DNA from: Sandaracinus sp.
Lineage (GTDB): Bacteria; Myxococcota_A; Polyangia; Polyangiales; Houyiibacteriaceae
DNA length: 64,000 nucleotides
Assembly: GCA_020633125.1 (NCBI GenBank)
Contig: JACKEH010000004.1
Coordinates: 124,001 to 188,000, forward strand
Direction of reading: 5' to 3'
Position 1 is the stretch's first letter. Every line of letters begins with the position of its first letter. This document shows positions 52,695-61,834 of the stretch, in pieces. Below the pieces are notes generated by a model. It did no database searches and had not been told where the DNA came from. It saw only the letters and a list, made by a program, of their open reading frames with translations. The translations under genes and the position numbers were made by a program.

Positions 52695-54563
52695 ATGGAA
52701 CGTTCCTGGTATTTCCGTCTCCTAGTGATCCTCTCCGCCATCGTGGCGGCGTGGCTCTTTCTTTGGCCGAGCCTCGATCAAGCGGGCTGGGTCTCCGCTC
52801 CCGACTGGGTGAAGGCGCGCTTCGAGCGCCGCATCAGCCCGGGTCTCGACATTCGTGGCGGTCTTCGCCTGATGTACGAGGTCGAGGTCGACGAGTACAT
52901 CCGCGACCGTCGCGATCGCTACTCGGAGCAGATGGTCCGCGAGCTCGGCGCGCTCCTCGGCGTGATCGAGGACGACGAGATGGACTCCATCTCCCGCGAG
53001 CAGCTCGAGACCGTCGGCGAGCGCGTCACCGTCCAGCGCGTTGGGCGTCGCGGCATCCGCGTCGTCTTCAACGACCAGGACGACAAGAGCCGCTTCGACA
53101 CCGAGTGGCTCCAGCGCAAGTTCCCGGATCTGCGCCTCTCGGGCGACGAGGACCTCCGCGTGGATCTGACGATGCGCGAGGACCGCATCCTCGAGCTCAC
53201 GGAGACCGCCGTCGAGCAGGCCAAGCTCACCGTGTCGAACCGCATCGACGGTCTCGGCCTTCGTGAGGCGACGGTCATCGGCCGCGACTCGGACCTCATC
53301 GTCGAGATCCCCGGCGCGGACCAGGCGGCCTTCGATCGCATCCGCGAGATCATCGCCACCACGGCGCGCCTCGAGTTCAAGGTGCTCGACGAGGAAGGCA
53401 CGACGTTCCTCCGCGAGCTCGACCGCTCGACCCTCCCCGAGGGCCTGACGATCGAGAACGAAGGCGCGCCCGCCGGCGAGACCCGCCCGAGCGTGACGTC
53501 GACCTTCCTCATGAGCCGCGCGCCCAAGTGCGAAGAGCGTGAGGAGAACTGCAAGAGCGCGCGCGAGCGCCTCGAGGAGCACATCGCCTCGCTCACGATC
53601 CCGGACGACCACCAGCTCGTGATCAACGAGCTGAGCGCGTCGGACCTTCCGGACCTCGGTCGCAACGAAGAGGCCTGGCGCACCTTCTACGTCTTCCGCA
53701 CCACGAACGTGACCGGTGAGGACGTCGAGGACGCGTTCGTCAGCTTCGATCCCCAAGAGGGCAACCGGCCCGTCGTCTCGCTTCAGTTCAACGCGTCCGG
53801 CGCGGCGAAGTTCGAGGAGATGACCGGCCGCAACGTGAAGCGCCGCATGGCGATCGTGCTCGACGGCAAGGCCGAGTCGGCGCCCGTCATTCAGGCGCGC
53901 ATCGGCGGCGGTCGCGCGCAGATCACGCTCGGAACCGGCGACTACAACCGCCTCTTCGACGAGGCCAACGCGCTCGTCGTGGTGCTTCGCGCCGGTGCGC
54001 TCCCGGCGCCGCTTCGCCCCGCCAACGAGCAGCTCATCGGGCCCACGCTCGGCCGCGACTCGGTCGAGAAGGGCATCACGGGCGCGCTCGTCGGCATCGC
54101 GATCGTCCTCCTCTTCATGCTCGTCTACTACCAGGTGGCCGGTTTCATCGCCGACCTCATGGTCGTGCTCAACGTCCTCTTCATGCTCGCCATCATGGCG
54201 GCCTTCGAAGCGACGCTGACGCTACCGGGCATCGCGGCCATCGCGCTCACGGTCGGTATGGCCGTCGACGCGAACGTGCTGATCATCGAGCGCATGCGCG
54301 AGGAGCTTCGCGCCGGCAAGTCGCCGCGCTCGGCCGTCGATCAGGGCTTCGGTCGTGCGTTCTCCTCCGTCATCGACAGCCAGCTGACCACGTTCATCGC
54401 CGGTGTCGTTCTCTTCCAGTACGGCAGCGGTCCCATCAAGGGCTTCGCCGTCATGCTGATGATCGGCATCGTGACCTCGCTCTTCACGGGCGTGTTCTGC
54501 TCGAAGGTCGCGATGGACTGGTTGGTTCGTGGCGCCCGCGTCAAGCGCTTGAAGGTCGGGTGA
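52695..54563 (+). CDS. secD: Protein translocase subunit SecD
   Basis: 622 residues. Helix 1 is near residues 6-25; then SPGLDIRGGLRLMYEVEVDE, the first-head P1 region, and SLQFNASGAAKFEEMTGRNV. The final five helices show GPTLGRDSVEKGITGALVGI, ALTVGMAVDANVLIIERMRE (family motif) and QLTTFIAGVVLFQYGSGPIK. An insert near residues 262-320 with SRAPKCEEREENCKSARERL carries two Cys. Length is a little above E. coli SecD (615). secF follows after 7 bases. Confidence 0.96.
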   Translation: MERSWYFRLLVILSAIVAAWLFLWPSLDQAGWVSAPDWVKARFERRISPGLDIRGGLRLMYEVEVDEYIRDRRDRYSEQMVRELGALLGVIEDDEMDSISREQLETVGERVTVQRVGRRGIRVVFNDQDDKSRFDTEWLQRKFPDLRLSGDEDLRVDLTMREDRILELTETAVEQAKLTVSNRIDGLGLREATVIGRDSDLIVEIPGADQAAFDRIREIIATTARLEFKVLDEEGTTFLRELDRSTLPEGLTIENEGAPAGETRPSVTSTFLMSRAPKCEEREENCKSARERLEEHIASLTIPDDHQLVINELSASDLPDLGRNEEAWRTFYVFRTTNVTGEDVEDAFVSFDPQEGNRPVVSLQFNASGAAKFEEMTGRNVKRRMAIVLDGKAESAPVIQARIGGGRAQITLGTGDYNRLFDEANALVVVLRAGALPAPLRPANEQLIGPTLGRDSVEKGITGALVGIAIVLLFMLVYYQVAGFIADLMVVLNVLFMLAIMAAFEATLTLPGIAAIALTVGMAVDANVLIIERMREELRAGKSPRSAVDQGFGRAFSSVIDSQLTTFIAGVVLFQYGSGPIKGFAVMLMIGIVTSLFTGVFCSKVAMDWLVRGARVKRLKVG

Positions 54564-54570
54564 GGAAGTC

Positions 54571-55731
54571 ATGGAAATCATCAAGCCCGGCACCTACATC
54601 GACTTCATGCGCCTGGCGCGTCCCGTCATCACGACGACGCTCCTCCTCAGCGCGTTGGCGATCGTCTCGCTCTTCTTCCCGGGGCCGAACTACGGCATCG
54701 ATTTCGCGGGTGGCACCGAGATCCAGCTCGCCTTCAACGGTGAGGTCAGCACGGCGGAGCTTCGCGGCATGCTCGACGAGGTCGGCCATCAGGGCGCCGA
54801 CGTCGTGAAGGTCGAGGGGCAGCCCAACGAGTTCATGATTCGCGTGCGTGAGGTCTCGTCACTCACGGACACCCAACGCGAGGGCCTCGAGTCTGCCGTG
54901 TCGGGCGCGGTCGGAGCGGACGTGCTCCGCGAGCTTCGAGTCTCGCCCGGCGGTGACAAGCTCACGCTTCGTCTCGCGCGCGACGTCGACCAGACCGCGC
55001 TTCGCGAGGCCATCGAGGGCGCAGGCGTCAACGTACGTGACATCTCGCCGCTCGTCGGCGCCGACGACGTCCGCCTCGAGGTCTTCCTCGTCGGCATCGC
55101 GGACGAGATCGTCGACCAGCTCTCGGAGCGCCTCGGTGAGCGCGCGCCCGACGGTCCGGAGCGCGTGGAGTGGGTCGGCCCGAAGGCCGGTCAGCAGCTT
55201 CGCGACGCGGCGGTGAAATCGCTGCTCTTCGCGATCGCGTTCATCATGGTCTACGTCGCGTTCCGCTTCGACCTGCGCTTCGCGCCGGGCGGCGTCATCG
55301 CGATGTTCCACGACGCCCTCATCACGCTCGGCATCTACGTGCTCGTGCAGAAGGAGGTGAACCTGACGACCGTCGCCGCGGTGCTGACCGTCATCGGTTA
55401 CTCCATCAACGACACGATCGTCGTCTACGACCGCATCCGTGAGAACATGGGTCGGTACAACGACAAGACGCTTCGCGAGATCATCAACCTGAGCACCAGC
55501 CAGACCCTCTCGCGTACGATCGTCACCTCGGGCACCACGCTCCTGTCGATCGTCGCGTTCTTCATCTGGGGTACGCCGGTCATTCAGGACATCAGCTTCG
55601 CGCTCTTCGTGGGCATCGTGATCGGCACGTACTCGTCGATCTACGTCGCCGCGCCGATCACGGAGTGGATGGACCGTCGCTTCTTCTCGAAGCCGGCTCG
55701 CGCGGCGGCCGTTCGTACGGCACGCGCCTGA
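54571..55731 (+). CDS. secF: Protein translocase subunit SecF
   Basis: 386 residues. N-terminal helix, then NYGIDFAGGTEIQLAFNGEV (the FGGT family motif), WVGPKAGQQLRDAAVKSLLF, and the conserved VLTVIGYSINDTIVVYDRIR with the RENMGR motif and LSRTIVTSGTTLLSIVAFF. Slightly longer than E. coli SecF (323) in the periplasmic domain. It ends the SecDF operon, with a terminator 20 bases downstream. Confidence 0.96.
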   Translation: MEIIKPGTYIDFMRLARPVITTTLLLSALAIVSLFFPGPNYGIDFAGGTEIQLAFNGEVSTAELRGMLDEVGHQGADVVKVEGQPNEFMIRVREVSSLTDTQREGLESAVSGAVGADVLRELRVSPGGDKLTLRLARDVDQTALREAIEGAGVNVRDISPLVGADDVRLEVFLVGIADEIVDQLSERLGERAPDGPERVEWVGPKAGQQLRDAAVKSLLFAIAFIMVYVAFRFDLRFAPGGVIAMFHDALITLGIYVLVQKEVNLTTVAAVLTVIGYSINDTIVVYDRIRENMGRYNDKTLREIINLSTSQTLSRTIVTSGTTLLSIVAFFIWGTPVIQDISFALFVGIVIGTYSSIYVAAPITEWMDRRFFSKPARAAAVRTARA

Positions 55732-55751
55732 GCCTCGCGCTCGAACGAAAG

Positions 55752-55780
55752 AGCCGCGCCCCTCGGGTCGCGGCTTTTTT
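55752..55780 (+). terminator. Terminator after secF
   Basis: AGCCGCG (55752-55758) pairs with CGCGGCT (55769-55775), with additional CCC/GGG pairing in the loop, followed by TTTTTCG. A classical intrinsic terminator. Confidence 0.9.
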
Positions 55781-55898
55781 CGTTTCCGTCTGCAGGCTCG
55801 TACGAAGCACTCCTTCGTCCCCGTCCACGCGAGCGTGCGCCGAGTCGTTCGAGGTGTCTCGCGCGGACCTTCGACGACTCGCCCTCGGCCCGACGAGC

Positions 55899-57464
55899 TC
55901 ACTCGCCGAGAATTCGTTCGACCAATGCGCGATCCGCGGCGTTCGGTGCGAGCTCGAGATACCGCGAGTAGGCGCGGCGCGCGCGCGTCACGTCACCGGC
56001 GCGCATCCACGCGCGTCCGAGCTGTTTTTGAATCTCGGGGTCCGCGGGTCGCCATCGCGCCGCGTCCTCGAAGCTTCGAATCGCACCTCGCACGTCGTTC
56101 GCCAAGAAGCGACGCCGGCCTTCTTCGAAGAGCGCACGACCGTCGTCGGAGCTCCCGGTCGCACGTGGGGCGACGGCCCTCCGCCGGCCCGCATCGACGA
56201 CGGTGCCGGCATCTCCCGCGTCTTCCGGGCCGCCGTCTTCGGGGCCGCCGTCGTGCCCCGCATCGAAGGGTGCGACCTCGAGCGGTTCGCTGGCGTCGGC
56301 ACCCGCGTCGCGCAGCGCCACCGAGGCGTCGAGTCCTCCACCTGCGTCGCGCGTGTTCCGCTCCGGACCGCGGGAGCTCACCCACACCAGAGCGCCGACC
56401 AACACCGACGCCCCGACGATCGCGTGCCACGCGCGCCAACGCGTCGGTGGTTTGGGCCGCGTCGGATCTTCCTCGAAGCTCCCGAGCGGTCGATCCGCCA
56501 ACGGCCCCAACGCTTCGACCGCCGCGTGAAGGGCCTCGCGCATCTCGCCGGCGTTCGCGAAGCGCTGCTCTCGTGCTTTGTGGATCGCGCGCATGCACAC
56601 GCGCTCGAGCGCGTGCGGCACGTGACGGTCGGGCGCGCGAACCGAGGGCGGCACCACCGGTTTCGTGAGGTGATCGGTGATCGTCGCGAGGGCCGACTTG
56701 CCGTGGAAAGGCACCTCGCCCGCGAGAAGCAAGTAGAGGAGACACCCCACCGCGTAGAGATCGGCGCGGGCATCGAGGGCTTCGCCGCGCGCCTGCTCCG
56801 GCGCCATGTACTCGGGCGTGCCGCAGACGAAGCCGGTCACCGTGATGGCCGAGCCTTCGGCCTCCACGAGCTTCGCCAGGCCGAAATCGCAGACCTTGGG
56901 GTGCTCGCGACCCTGATGGTCGGTGACGACCAAGATGTTCTCGGGCTTGAGATCGCGGTGGACGATGCCCGCGTCGTGCGCCTCTTCGAGCGCCGCGAGC
57001 ACCCCACCCACGAGCTCGTCGATTCGGCGTGCGGTGAAGGGACCCTCTTCGTGCGCGAGCTCGAGCAGGTCGGGGCCGTCGAGCAGCTCCATCACGAGGT
57101 AGAGGAGCTTTCCGTCGTCCTCGCGGCCGAAGTCGAAGACCCGCAGCGTGTTGGGGTGGGTCAACCGACTCGCGGTGCGCGCCTCGCGATGAAATCGTTT
57201 GGCGACCTTCGGGTCTGCCGCGACGTGGTCGTGAAGGACTTTGACCGCGACCTCGGCGTCGAGCTCGAGTTGATGAGCCGCATAAACACAGCCCATCGAG
57301 CCTTCCCCGAGGATCGAGTCCAAACGCAGCTTTCCGCCCAGCACCCGGCCGAGGCGGGGATCCTCGCCGTCCTCCGAGCGCGTCGGATCGTCGAGCGGCT
57401 CGCCGCACGCGACGCAAATCTCCGCGTCGGGAAGGTTCGACGCGCCGCACTCGGGACATCGCAA
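55899..57464 (-). CDS. Membrane Ser/Thr kinase with zinc ribbon and TPR-type C-terminus
   Basis: 521 residues. The N-terminus MRCPECGASNLPDAEICVAC is a CxxC/CxxC zinc ribbon. The kinase domain (about 40-305) has SILGEGSMGCVYAAH, EVAVKVLHD, VHRDLKPENILV, VCDFGLAKLV and CGTPEYMAPEQARGEALDAR, with all catalytic residues present. A membrane helix (HAIVGASVLVGALVWVSS, around 345-362) is followed by an Asp/Gly/Ala-rich segment and a C-terminal TPR-like pair (EEGRRRFLANDVRGAIRSFE, and DPEIQKQLGRAWMRAGDVTR). It is divergent from the double-FHA gene at 57746 with 281 bases between, a plausible kinase and phosphothreonine-reader pair. Confidence 0.93.
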   Translation of the reverse strand: MRCPECGASNLPDAEICVACGEPLDDPTRSEDGEDPRLGRVLGGKLRLDSILGEGSMGCVYAAHQLELDAEVAVKVLHDHVAADPKVAKRFHREARTASRLTHPNTLRVFDFGREDDGKLLYLVMELLDGPDLLELAHEEGPFTARRIDELVGGVLAALEEAHDAGIVHRDLKPENILVVTDHQGREHPKVCDFGLAKLVEAEGSAITVTGFVCGTPEYMAPEQARGEALDARADLYAVGCLLYLLLAGEVPFHGKSALATITDHLTKPVVPPSVRAPDRHVPHALERVCMRAIHKAREQRFANAGEMREALHAAVEALGPLADRPLGSFEEDPTRPKPPTRWRAWHAIVGASVLVGALVWVSSRGPERNTRDAGGGLDASVALRDAGADASEPLEVAPFDAGHDGGPEDGGPEDAGDAGTVVDAGRRRAVAPRATGSSDDGRALFEEGRRRFLANDVRGAIRSFEDAARWRPADPEIQKQLGRAWMRAGDVTRARRAYSRYLELAPNAADRALVERILGE

Positions 57465-57745
57465 GGCGCCGCAGCATACCAGCTAGTGCCCTGCGGTCCG
57501 CCGTCGTGGAACTCACGCGAAGAGAATCGCGCGAGGTGACCGGGGGCCGCATAGGGTTGCGAAAACAGAAAGGAAACGACTCCTCACGTGGCTTGACCCC
57601 TTTCTCGGCGCGCCGGTATGCTCCGCTCGCGCTTCACGGCGCCTCGGTTCTCTGATCTCGAGGACCCCCCCTGGAGCTTCCAGCGGGGCCCCCTCCCCAC
57701 ACGGAGCGTCTCGACGCTCTTCTTCGGACGCCTCAGGAGGGCCCG

Positions 57746-58849
57746 GTGATCGTCTGCCCGCGTTGCAGCAAGGAAAACCAAGACCACTACAAGTTCTGCC
57801 TCGGTTGTGGCGCCGAGCTGCCGCGCGATGCCGCGCAGCCGAAGAGCTTCACCGCGCCGACGCCGCCTGCGGGGGTGCCGACCGGTCCCGCGGGCGCCCC
57901 GAGCTTTGGAAGCCCGGCTCCCGCGCCGTCGTCGGGCTTCGGGGCTCCGGCAGGATTTGCAGCGTCTTCGTCCCCGCGTCCGGCGTCGGCCCCGCCCGCA
58001 GCGGCCGCCGCCCCCGCGCCGGCTCCGATGCCTGCGCCTGCTCCCGCTCCGGCGGCAGCAGCCCCTGCCACGGTCTCGTGCCCACAGTGCGGCAACAGCG
58101 TTCCGCCGAACTTCAAGTTCTGCGGAAGCTGCGGCTACGACATGACCAAGGCACCGGCAGCCGCAGCACCCGCCGCGGCTCCGGCAGCTGCGGCGGCACC
58201 CGCTCCGGTCGCGGGCGGTGGTGGCGCGGGCTCGCTCGTGTTGATTCGACCGGATGGCAGTGAAGGCGAGAGCTTCCCGCTCTCGGCAACGACGACCGTC
58301 GGGCGTGAGTCGGGCGGCGCGTTCGCGAGCGACTCGTACCTGTCGCCGCGTCACGCCGAGCTCGTCGTCTCGCCGGGCAAGGCCACGGTGCGTGACCTCG
58401 ACAGCCTCAACGGCATCTACGTCCGCATCGCGCGCGACACGCCGACGGAGCTCGTCGACCAAGCGATCTTCCGCATCGGACAGGAGATCCTTCGCTTCGA
58501 ACGCCTCGGCGCGCCGAACACGCACGCGGACGGGACCGAAGCGATGGGAAGCCCGGACGGTGGGGCCATCGGGCGCATTCGACTCGTGATCGGTCGCGAC
58601 TCCTTCGGCGGCGCGTTCCCGGTGCCCGGCACAGGGATGCACCTCGGTCGTGAGCGCGGCGACGTGATCTTCCCGGAGGACGGATACGTCTCGGGTTTGC
58701 ACTGTCGCATTCACGAAGAGAACGGGCGGGTCTGGCTGACGGATGTCGGCAGCTCGAACGGCACCTTCGTGCGTGTCCGCGGGCAGCAAGAGGTCCCCGC
58801 CGGTGGCCTGATGCTCATGGGCCAGCAGCTCTTCCGATTGGAGTGCTGA
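57746..58849 (+). CDS. Double zinc-ribbon, double FHA-domain protein
   Basis: 367 residues from a GTG after CAGGAGGGCCC. Ribbon 1 is VCPRCSKENQDHYKFCLGCG, ribbon 2 is SCPQCGNSVPPNFKFCGSCG, separated by about 85 Ala/Pro residues. FHA1 (about 160-255) shows TTVGRESGGAFASDSYLSPR followed by HAEL and SLNGIYVRI; FHA2 (about 270-365) shows LGRERGDVIFPEDGYVSGLH and DVGSSNGTFVRV. FHA domains bind phosphothreonine, so the divergent kinase is a likely partner. No output domain is present, so it may be an adaptor. Confidence 0.9.
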   Translation: MIVCPRCSKENQDHYKFCLGCGAELPRDAAQPKSFTAPTPPAGVPTGPAGAPSFGSPAPAPSSGFGAPAGFAASSSPRPASAPPAAAAAPAPAPMPAPAPAPAAAAPATVSCPQCGNSVPPNFKFCGSCGYDMTKAPAAAAPAAAPAAAAAPAPVAGGGGAGSLVLIRPDGSEGESFPLSATTTVGRESGGAFASDSYLSPRHAELVVSPGKATVRDLDSLNGIYVRIARDTPTELVDQAIFRIGQEILRFERLGAPNTHADGTEAMGSPDGGAIGRIRLVIGRDSFGGAFPVPGTGMHLGRERGDVIFPEDGYVSGLHCRIHEENGRVWLTDVGSSNGTFVRVRGQQEVPAGGLMLMGQQLFRLEC

Positions 58850-58870
58850 CCGCCCCCGCGTGATCGCAGG

Positions 58871-58904
58871 ACGAGGCGTGGGGAGCGATCCTCACGCCTC
58901 GTTT
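58871..58904 (+). terminator. Terminator after the FHA gene
   Basis: ACGAGGCGTG (58871-58880) pairs with CACGCCTCGT (58893-58902), followed by TTGCG. It shares a 21-base inverted match with the hairpin at 59004-59035. Confidence 0.7.
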
Positions 58905-59003
58905 GCGTCGGTGCATGCATCGCTACGGGCTTCGCGCACTCCTCGTTCGGCTTGGCTCGTTCTTCGGTTGCGTCGACGCGCTCGACCTCACGTACGTGAA
59001 CGG

Positions 59004-59035
59004 AACGAGGCGTGAGGATCGCTCCTCACGCCTCG
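59004..59035 (-). terminator. Terminator of the alpha/beta hydrolase gene
   Basis: A perfect 13-bp stem, CGAGGCGTGAGGA (59006-59018) with TCCTCACGCCTCG (59023-59035), loop TCGC. Read leftward it is followed by TTCCGTT. It lies 17 bases past the stop at 59052. Confidence 0.8.
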
Positions 59036-59051
59036 GCTCGTGCGATTTCGT

Positions 59052-59963
59052 TCAGGCGGACGCGAGCGCGACGTCGGTCACGCCCTCGACGCGTTCGGCG
59101 AGGAACTTGTCGACGCGAAGTTGCACCGTCATCGGCTGCTCGACCGGCGCGGCATGGCTGCCCCCACGAAGGATGAAGAGCTCGGCTCCCGGAATCGCCT
59201 GCGTCATCGCCTCGGCGAGCTCGGGGGGCGTGAAGGTGTCGCGCTCGGCGGCGAAGACGAGGACCGGGACCGCGATCTCGCCCAGCAGGTCTTCGGCGCT
59301 GTGCTCGCCGGCCGCGTCCAAGAGCTGGAGGAACACGTCCGGATCCATCACCGCGATGTGCTCCCAATAGCGGCGAAAGTCTTCTTCGCGAATCGTGACC
59401 GAGTCGACCTCTCCGCTGAGCTTCGCGAGCCGAAGCGCGAGGGGCGTCGGAACTCGACCCCAGATCGCGCGGGCGAGACCACGGTGCCGCTTCGCGACCG
59501 CACGAATCCCTGGGAGCATCTGCGAGAGCACGTCGGATCCGTGAAAGGTGTGCGTGACGCGCCCGAAGCTGCCGCACAGAAGGCTCATGCCCCGCACGCG
59601 ATCGGGGCAGAGGCGGTAGAGCTCGAGCTCGACCTGGGTGCCCATCGAATGCCCGAAGAGCATCGCCTCGGGCACGTCGAGACGGTCCATCAGCAAGCGC
59701 AAATCGCGGGCGATGCCTTCGATCGTCAGCAGGCCGTGGTCTTGCGGCGGACCGCTTCGGCCATGACCGCGGTAGTGCCAGTGAATGACGCGGCGTGATT
59801 CGGCGAGGTGCGGCTGGAGATAACGCCACACGAAGCCGTCGCACCCGATGCCGTCGTTGAGGATGGCCGGGACTCCCGGACCCGACCCCCTGACGCCGTA
59901 GAAAAGGCGCGTACCGTCCTCGGCCTCGACGAAACCGCTCTCGTCGTACTCCATCCCGTCCAT
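59052..59963 (-). CDS. Alpha/beta hydrolase
   Basis: 303 residues, cytoplasmic (no signal). The fold is clear: VIHWHYRGHGRSGPP (oxyanion region), nucleophile elbow LFGHSMGTQVELEL (Ser at the centre), acid in VFAAERDTFTPPELAE and His in LRGGSHAAPVEQP. Substrate unknown; esterase or haloalkane/epoxide hydrolase relatives share this pattern. The start at 59963 gives MDGMEYDESGFVEAEDGTRL. Confidence 0.85.
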   Translation of the reverse strand: MDGMEYDESGFVEAEDGTRLFYGVRGSGPGVPAILNDGIGCDGFVWRYLQPHLAESRRVIHWHYRGHGRSGPPQDHGLLTIEGIARDLRLLMDRLDVPEAMLFGHSMGTQVELELYRLCPDRVRGMSLLCGSFGRVTHTFHGSDVLSQMLPGIRAVAKRHRGLARAIWGRVPTPLALRLAKLSGEVDSVTIREEDFRRYWEHIAVMDPDVFLQLLDAAGEHSAEDLLGEIAVPVLVFAAERDTFTPPELAEAMTQAIPGAELFILRGGSHAAPVEQPMTVQLRVDKFLAERVEGVTDVALASA

Positions 59964-60112
59964 TCGAACCTCAGCGAACGTTCGTGCGCCCGTCGCAGCT
60001 CCCCGCGGCCCCCTGCGGTGAACGCTCGGTCACTGCATGGCACATTCGCGGACGGATCGCATGCGCTACGCGATCGCTCACGCACGGCTGCGCGCTCGGT
60101 TCGCTTCGCCCC

Positions 60113-60185
60113 GAGGTTCGCGAGCCAGAGGTTCGCGAGCCAGAGGCGCGCTGCCAAAGCTTCACGCTGCCAGAGGTTCGAGCCA
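60113..60185. repeat. Short degenerate tandem repeat
   Basis: Two perfect copies of GAGGTTCGCGAGCCA (60113-60127, 60128-60142) are followed by three diverged units ending in GCCA, the last GAGGTTCGAGCCA. The array lies in the 252-bp space between the hydrolase start and the RHH gene. It abuts the RHH terminator. No gene is evident here. Confidence 0.7.
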
Positions 60186-60216
60186 AAAGGCCGCCCGAGG
60201 GGGCGACCGCCGGCCT
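60185..60216 (-). terminator. Terminator of the RHH gene
   Basis: AGGCCG (60188-60193) pairs with CGGCCT (60211-60216) and an inner GCCC/GGGC stem lies inside. Reading leftward, TTTT follows. It touches the stop codon, so translation and termination may interact. Confidence 0.6.
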
Positions 60217-60416
60217 CAATCCTCTTCGTCTTCTTCGGAGAACTGGTCGTCGGGGTCGTTGATCGACGGGAGCTTGCGCAGCTCCGGCAGGGCGATTCGG
60301 ACGCAACGCTGGACGATCCAGGAGCGGGTGCGGTCGAGGCGGAGCGCCTCGCGCTCGATCTCGTCGAGCATCGTCGCTGGGAAGTAGAGGCTCTGCTTAC
60401 GCTTGTCGGAGGCCAT
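60216..60416 (-). CDS. Ribbon-helix-helix protein, TIGR04563-like
   Basis: 66 residues from the ATG at 60416. MASDKRKQSLYFPATMLDEI followed by EREALRLDRTRSWIVQRCVR is a ribbon-helix-helix pattern (beta-strand KQSLYFP, then two helices). Similar small proteins occur in many copies in myxobacteria (TIGR04563). The acidic tail DDQFSEEDEED is unusual. It is likely a DNA-binding dimer, targets unknown. It is divergent from the S41 protease with 89 bases between starts, so it may control that gene or itself. Confidence 0.82.
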   Translation of the reverse strand: MASDKRKQSLYFPATMLDEIEREALRLDRTRSWIVQRCVRIALPELRKLPSINDPDDQFSEEDEED

Positions 60417-60505
60417 GGTTCCTCGCTTCGTCCCGCAGCGGCGCGGTGTACGCTTCGGGGCGGCAGCGTAACACACAGCCCTCCGCGCCAATACACGGAG
60501 TCCAC

Positions 60506-61834
60506 ATGGGTCGTTCGTCCTGGGTCGCCGCAGCCAGTCTTCTCGTCGGGCTCGCCCTCGGTCAGCTCGCGCCAGCGCTCGCCGAGCCCGAATCTTCGAG
60601 TCCTTTCCGCAACCTCGGCGTCTTCGCGCGCGCGCTCTCCCACCTCGAGGCGGGGTACGTGGACGAGGTGGACCAAGACGCGTTGATCCAGGGGGCGATC
60701 CGCGGAATGGCGGCGTCCCTCGATCCCCACACCGTCTACCTCGATCCCGAGGAATACCGGACGCTCACGGCGGACACCGACGGCCGCTTTGCCGGCATCG
60801 GAGTCGAGATCTCGTGGCGTGACGGGTGGCTGGTGGTGCTCTCGGTCTTCCCCGGAGGCCCCGCCGATCGCGCGGGAGTTCTCCCCGGAGACCGGTTTCT
60901 GACGCTCGAAGGCCACCCCGCGCGCGACATTCGGCTTCAGGACGCGGTCCGTATCATGCGCGGACCGCCCGGCACCGACGTGCGTGTGGCGGTGCGGCGT
61001 GACGGCAGGGACGAGGGGATCGAGCTGACCCTCACCCGCGCGTACGTCGAGGTTACGCCCGTCGAGGCCCGCCTGCTTCCCGGCCGGGTGCTGCACCTCA
61101 AGCTCCGCGCGTTTCAGGGGAACACCACCACGGACATGCGCGCCGCCCTCGACGGGGCGATCGCGGAGGTCGGAAGCGAGGGCCTCGCCGGGCTCATCCT
61201 CGACCTGCGGGACAACCCGGGAGGACTCCTCCGAGAGGCCGTACTGGTGTGCGACGAGTTCCTTCAAGAGGGGACAATTGTCTCCACGCGGGGCCGAGGT
61301 GGGCGTGTGTTGCAGAGCTCGTCCGCCCACACCCGCGGCACCCGTCCCGATTGGCCGATGGTCGTGTTGGTCAACGGCTACAGCGCCAGCGCGGCGGAGA
61401 TCGTCGCCGGCGCGCTCCAAGATCACCATCGCGCGCTCGTCGTCGGCACCCGAACGTTTGGAAAGGGCAGCGTTCAGAACTTCGTCGAGCTGCCGGACGA
61501 GGGCGCGTTGAAGATGACGATCGCGCGTTACTACACGCCGCTCGGGCGATCGATTCAGGCCACGGGCATCGTCCCGGACGTGGAAGTTCCGGCCTTGTCG
61601 GAGGAGGTCGTGCGACGCGCGCGCCTCGACGAGCGCGGGCAACTTCGCGAGGCGGACCTGCGGGGCCACCTCGACGGCGAGCCCGCCGCGGGCCCGAGCG
61701 ATCGCCCGGGGCGCGACGACGTTCGCGATCACGGCTCCGAGCTCGACCGTCTGCTCGGCGACGACCACCAGGCGCGCATCGGGTACCAGACCCTGCAAGC
61801 GATCGTGGCCGACCGGGCGCGTCGCGAGGAGTGA
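60506..61834 (+). CDS. S41 family carboxy-terminal processing protease
   Basis: 442 residues from the ATG at 60506, preceded by ACGGAG. N-terminal signal anchor (WVAAASLLVGLALGQLAPAL), then an N-terminal helical part with ALSHLEAGYVDEVDQDALIQ and GAIRGMAASLDPHTVYLDPE. The PDZ domain is at about 95-175 (FAGIGVEISWRDGWLVVLSV, RAGVLPGDRFLTLEG). The S41 core has the nucleophile Ser in VNGYSASAAEIVAGAL and Lys in GTRTFGKGSVQNFVEL, with LDLRDNPGGLL. It acts in the periplasm. Family members trim envelope proteins or signalling factors. Confidence 0.93.
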   Translation: MGRSSWVAAASLLVGLALGQLAPALAEPESSSPFRNLGVFARALSHLEAGYVDEVDQDALIQGAIRGMAASLDPHTVYLDPEEYRTLTADTDGRFAGIGVEISWRDGWLVVLSVFPGGPADRAGVLPGDRFLTLEGHPARDIRLQDAVRIMRGPPGTDVRVAVRRDGRDEGIELTLTRAYVEVTPVEARLLPGRVLHLKLRAFQGNTTTDMRAALDGAIAEVGSEGLAGLILDLRDNPGGLLREAVLVCDEFLQEGTIVSTRGRGGRVLQSSSAHTRGTRPDWPMVVLVNGYSASAAEIVAGALQDHHRALVVGTRTFGKGSVQNFVELPDEGALKMTIARYYTPLGRSIQATGIVPDVEVPALSEEVVRRARLDERGQLREADLRGHLDGEPAAGPSDRPGRDDVRDHGSELDRLLGDDHQARIGYQTLQAIVADRARREE

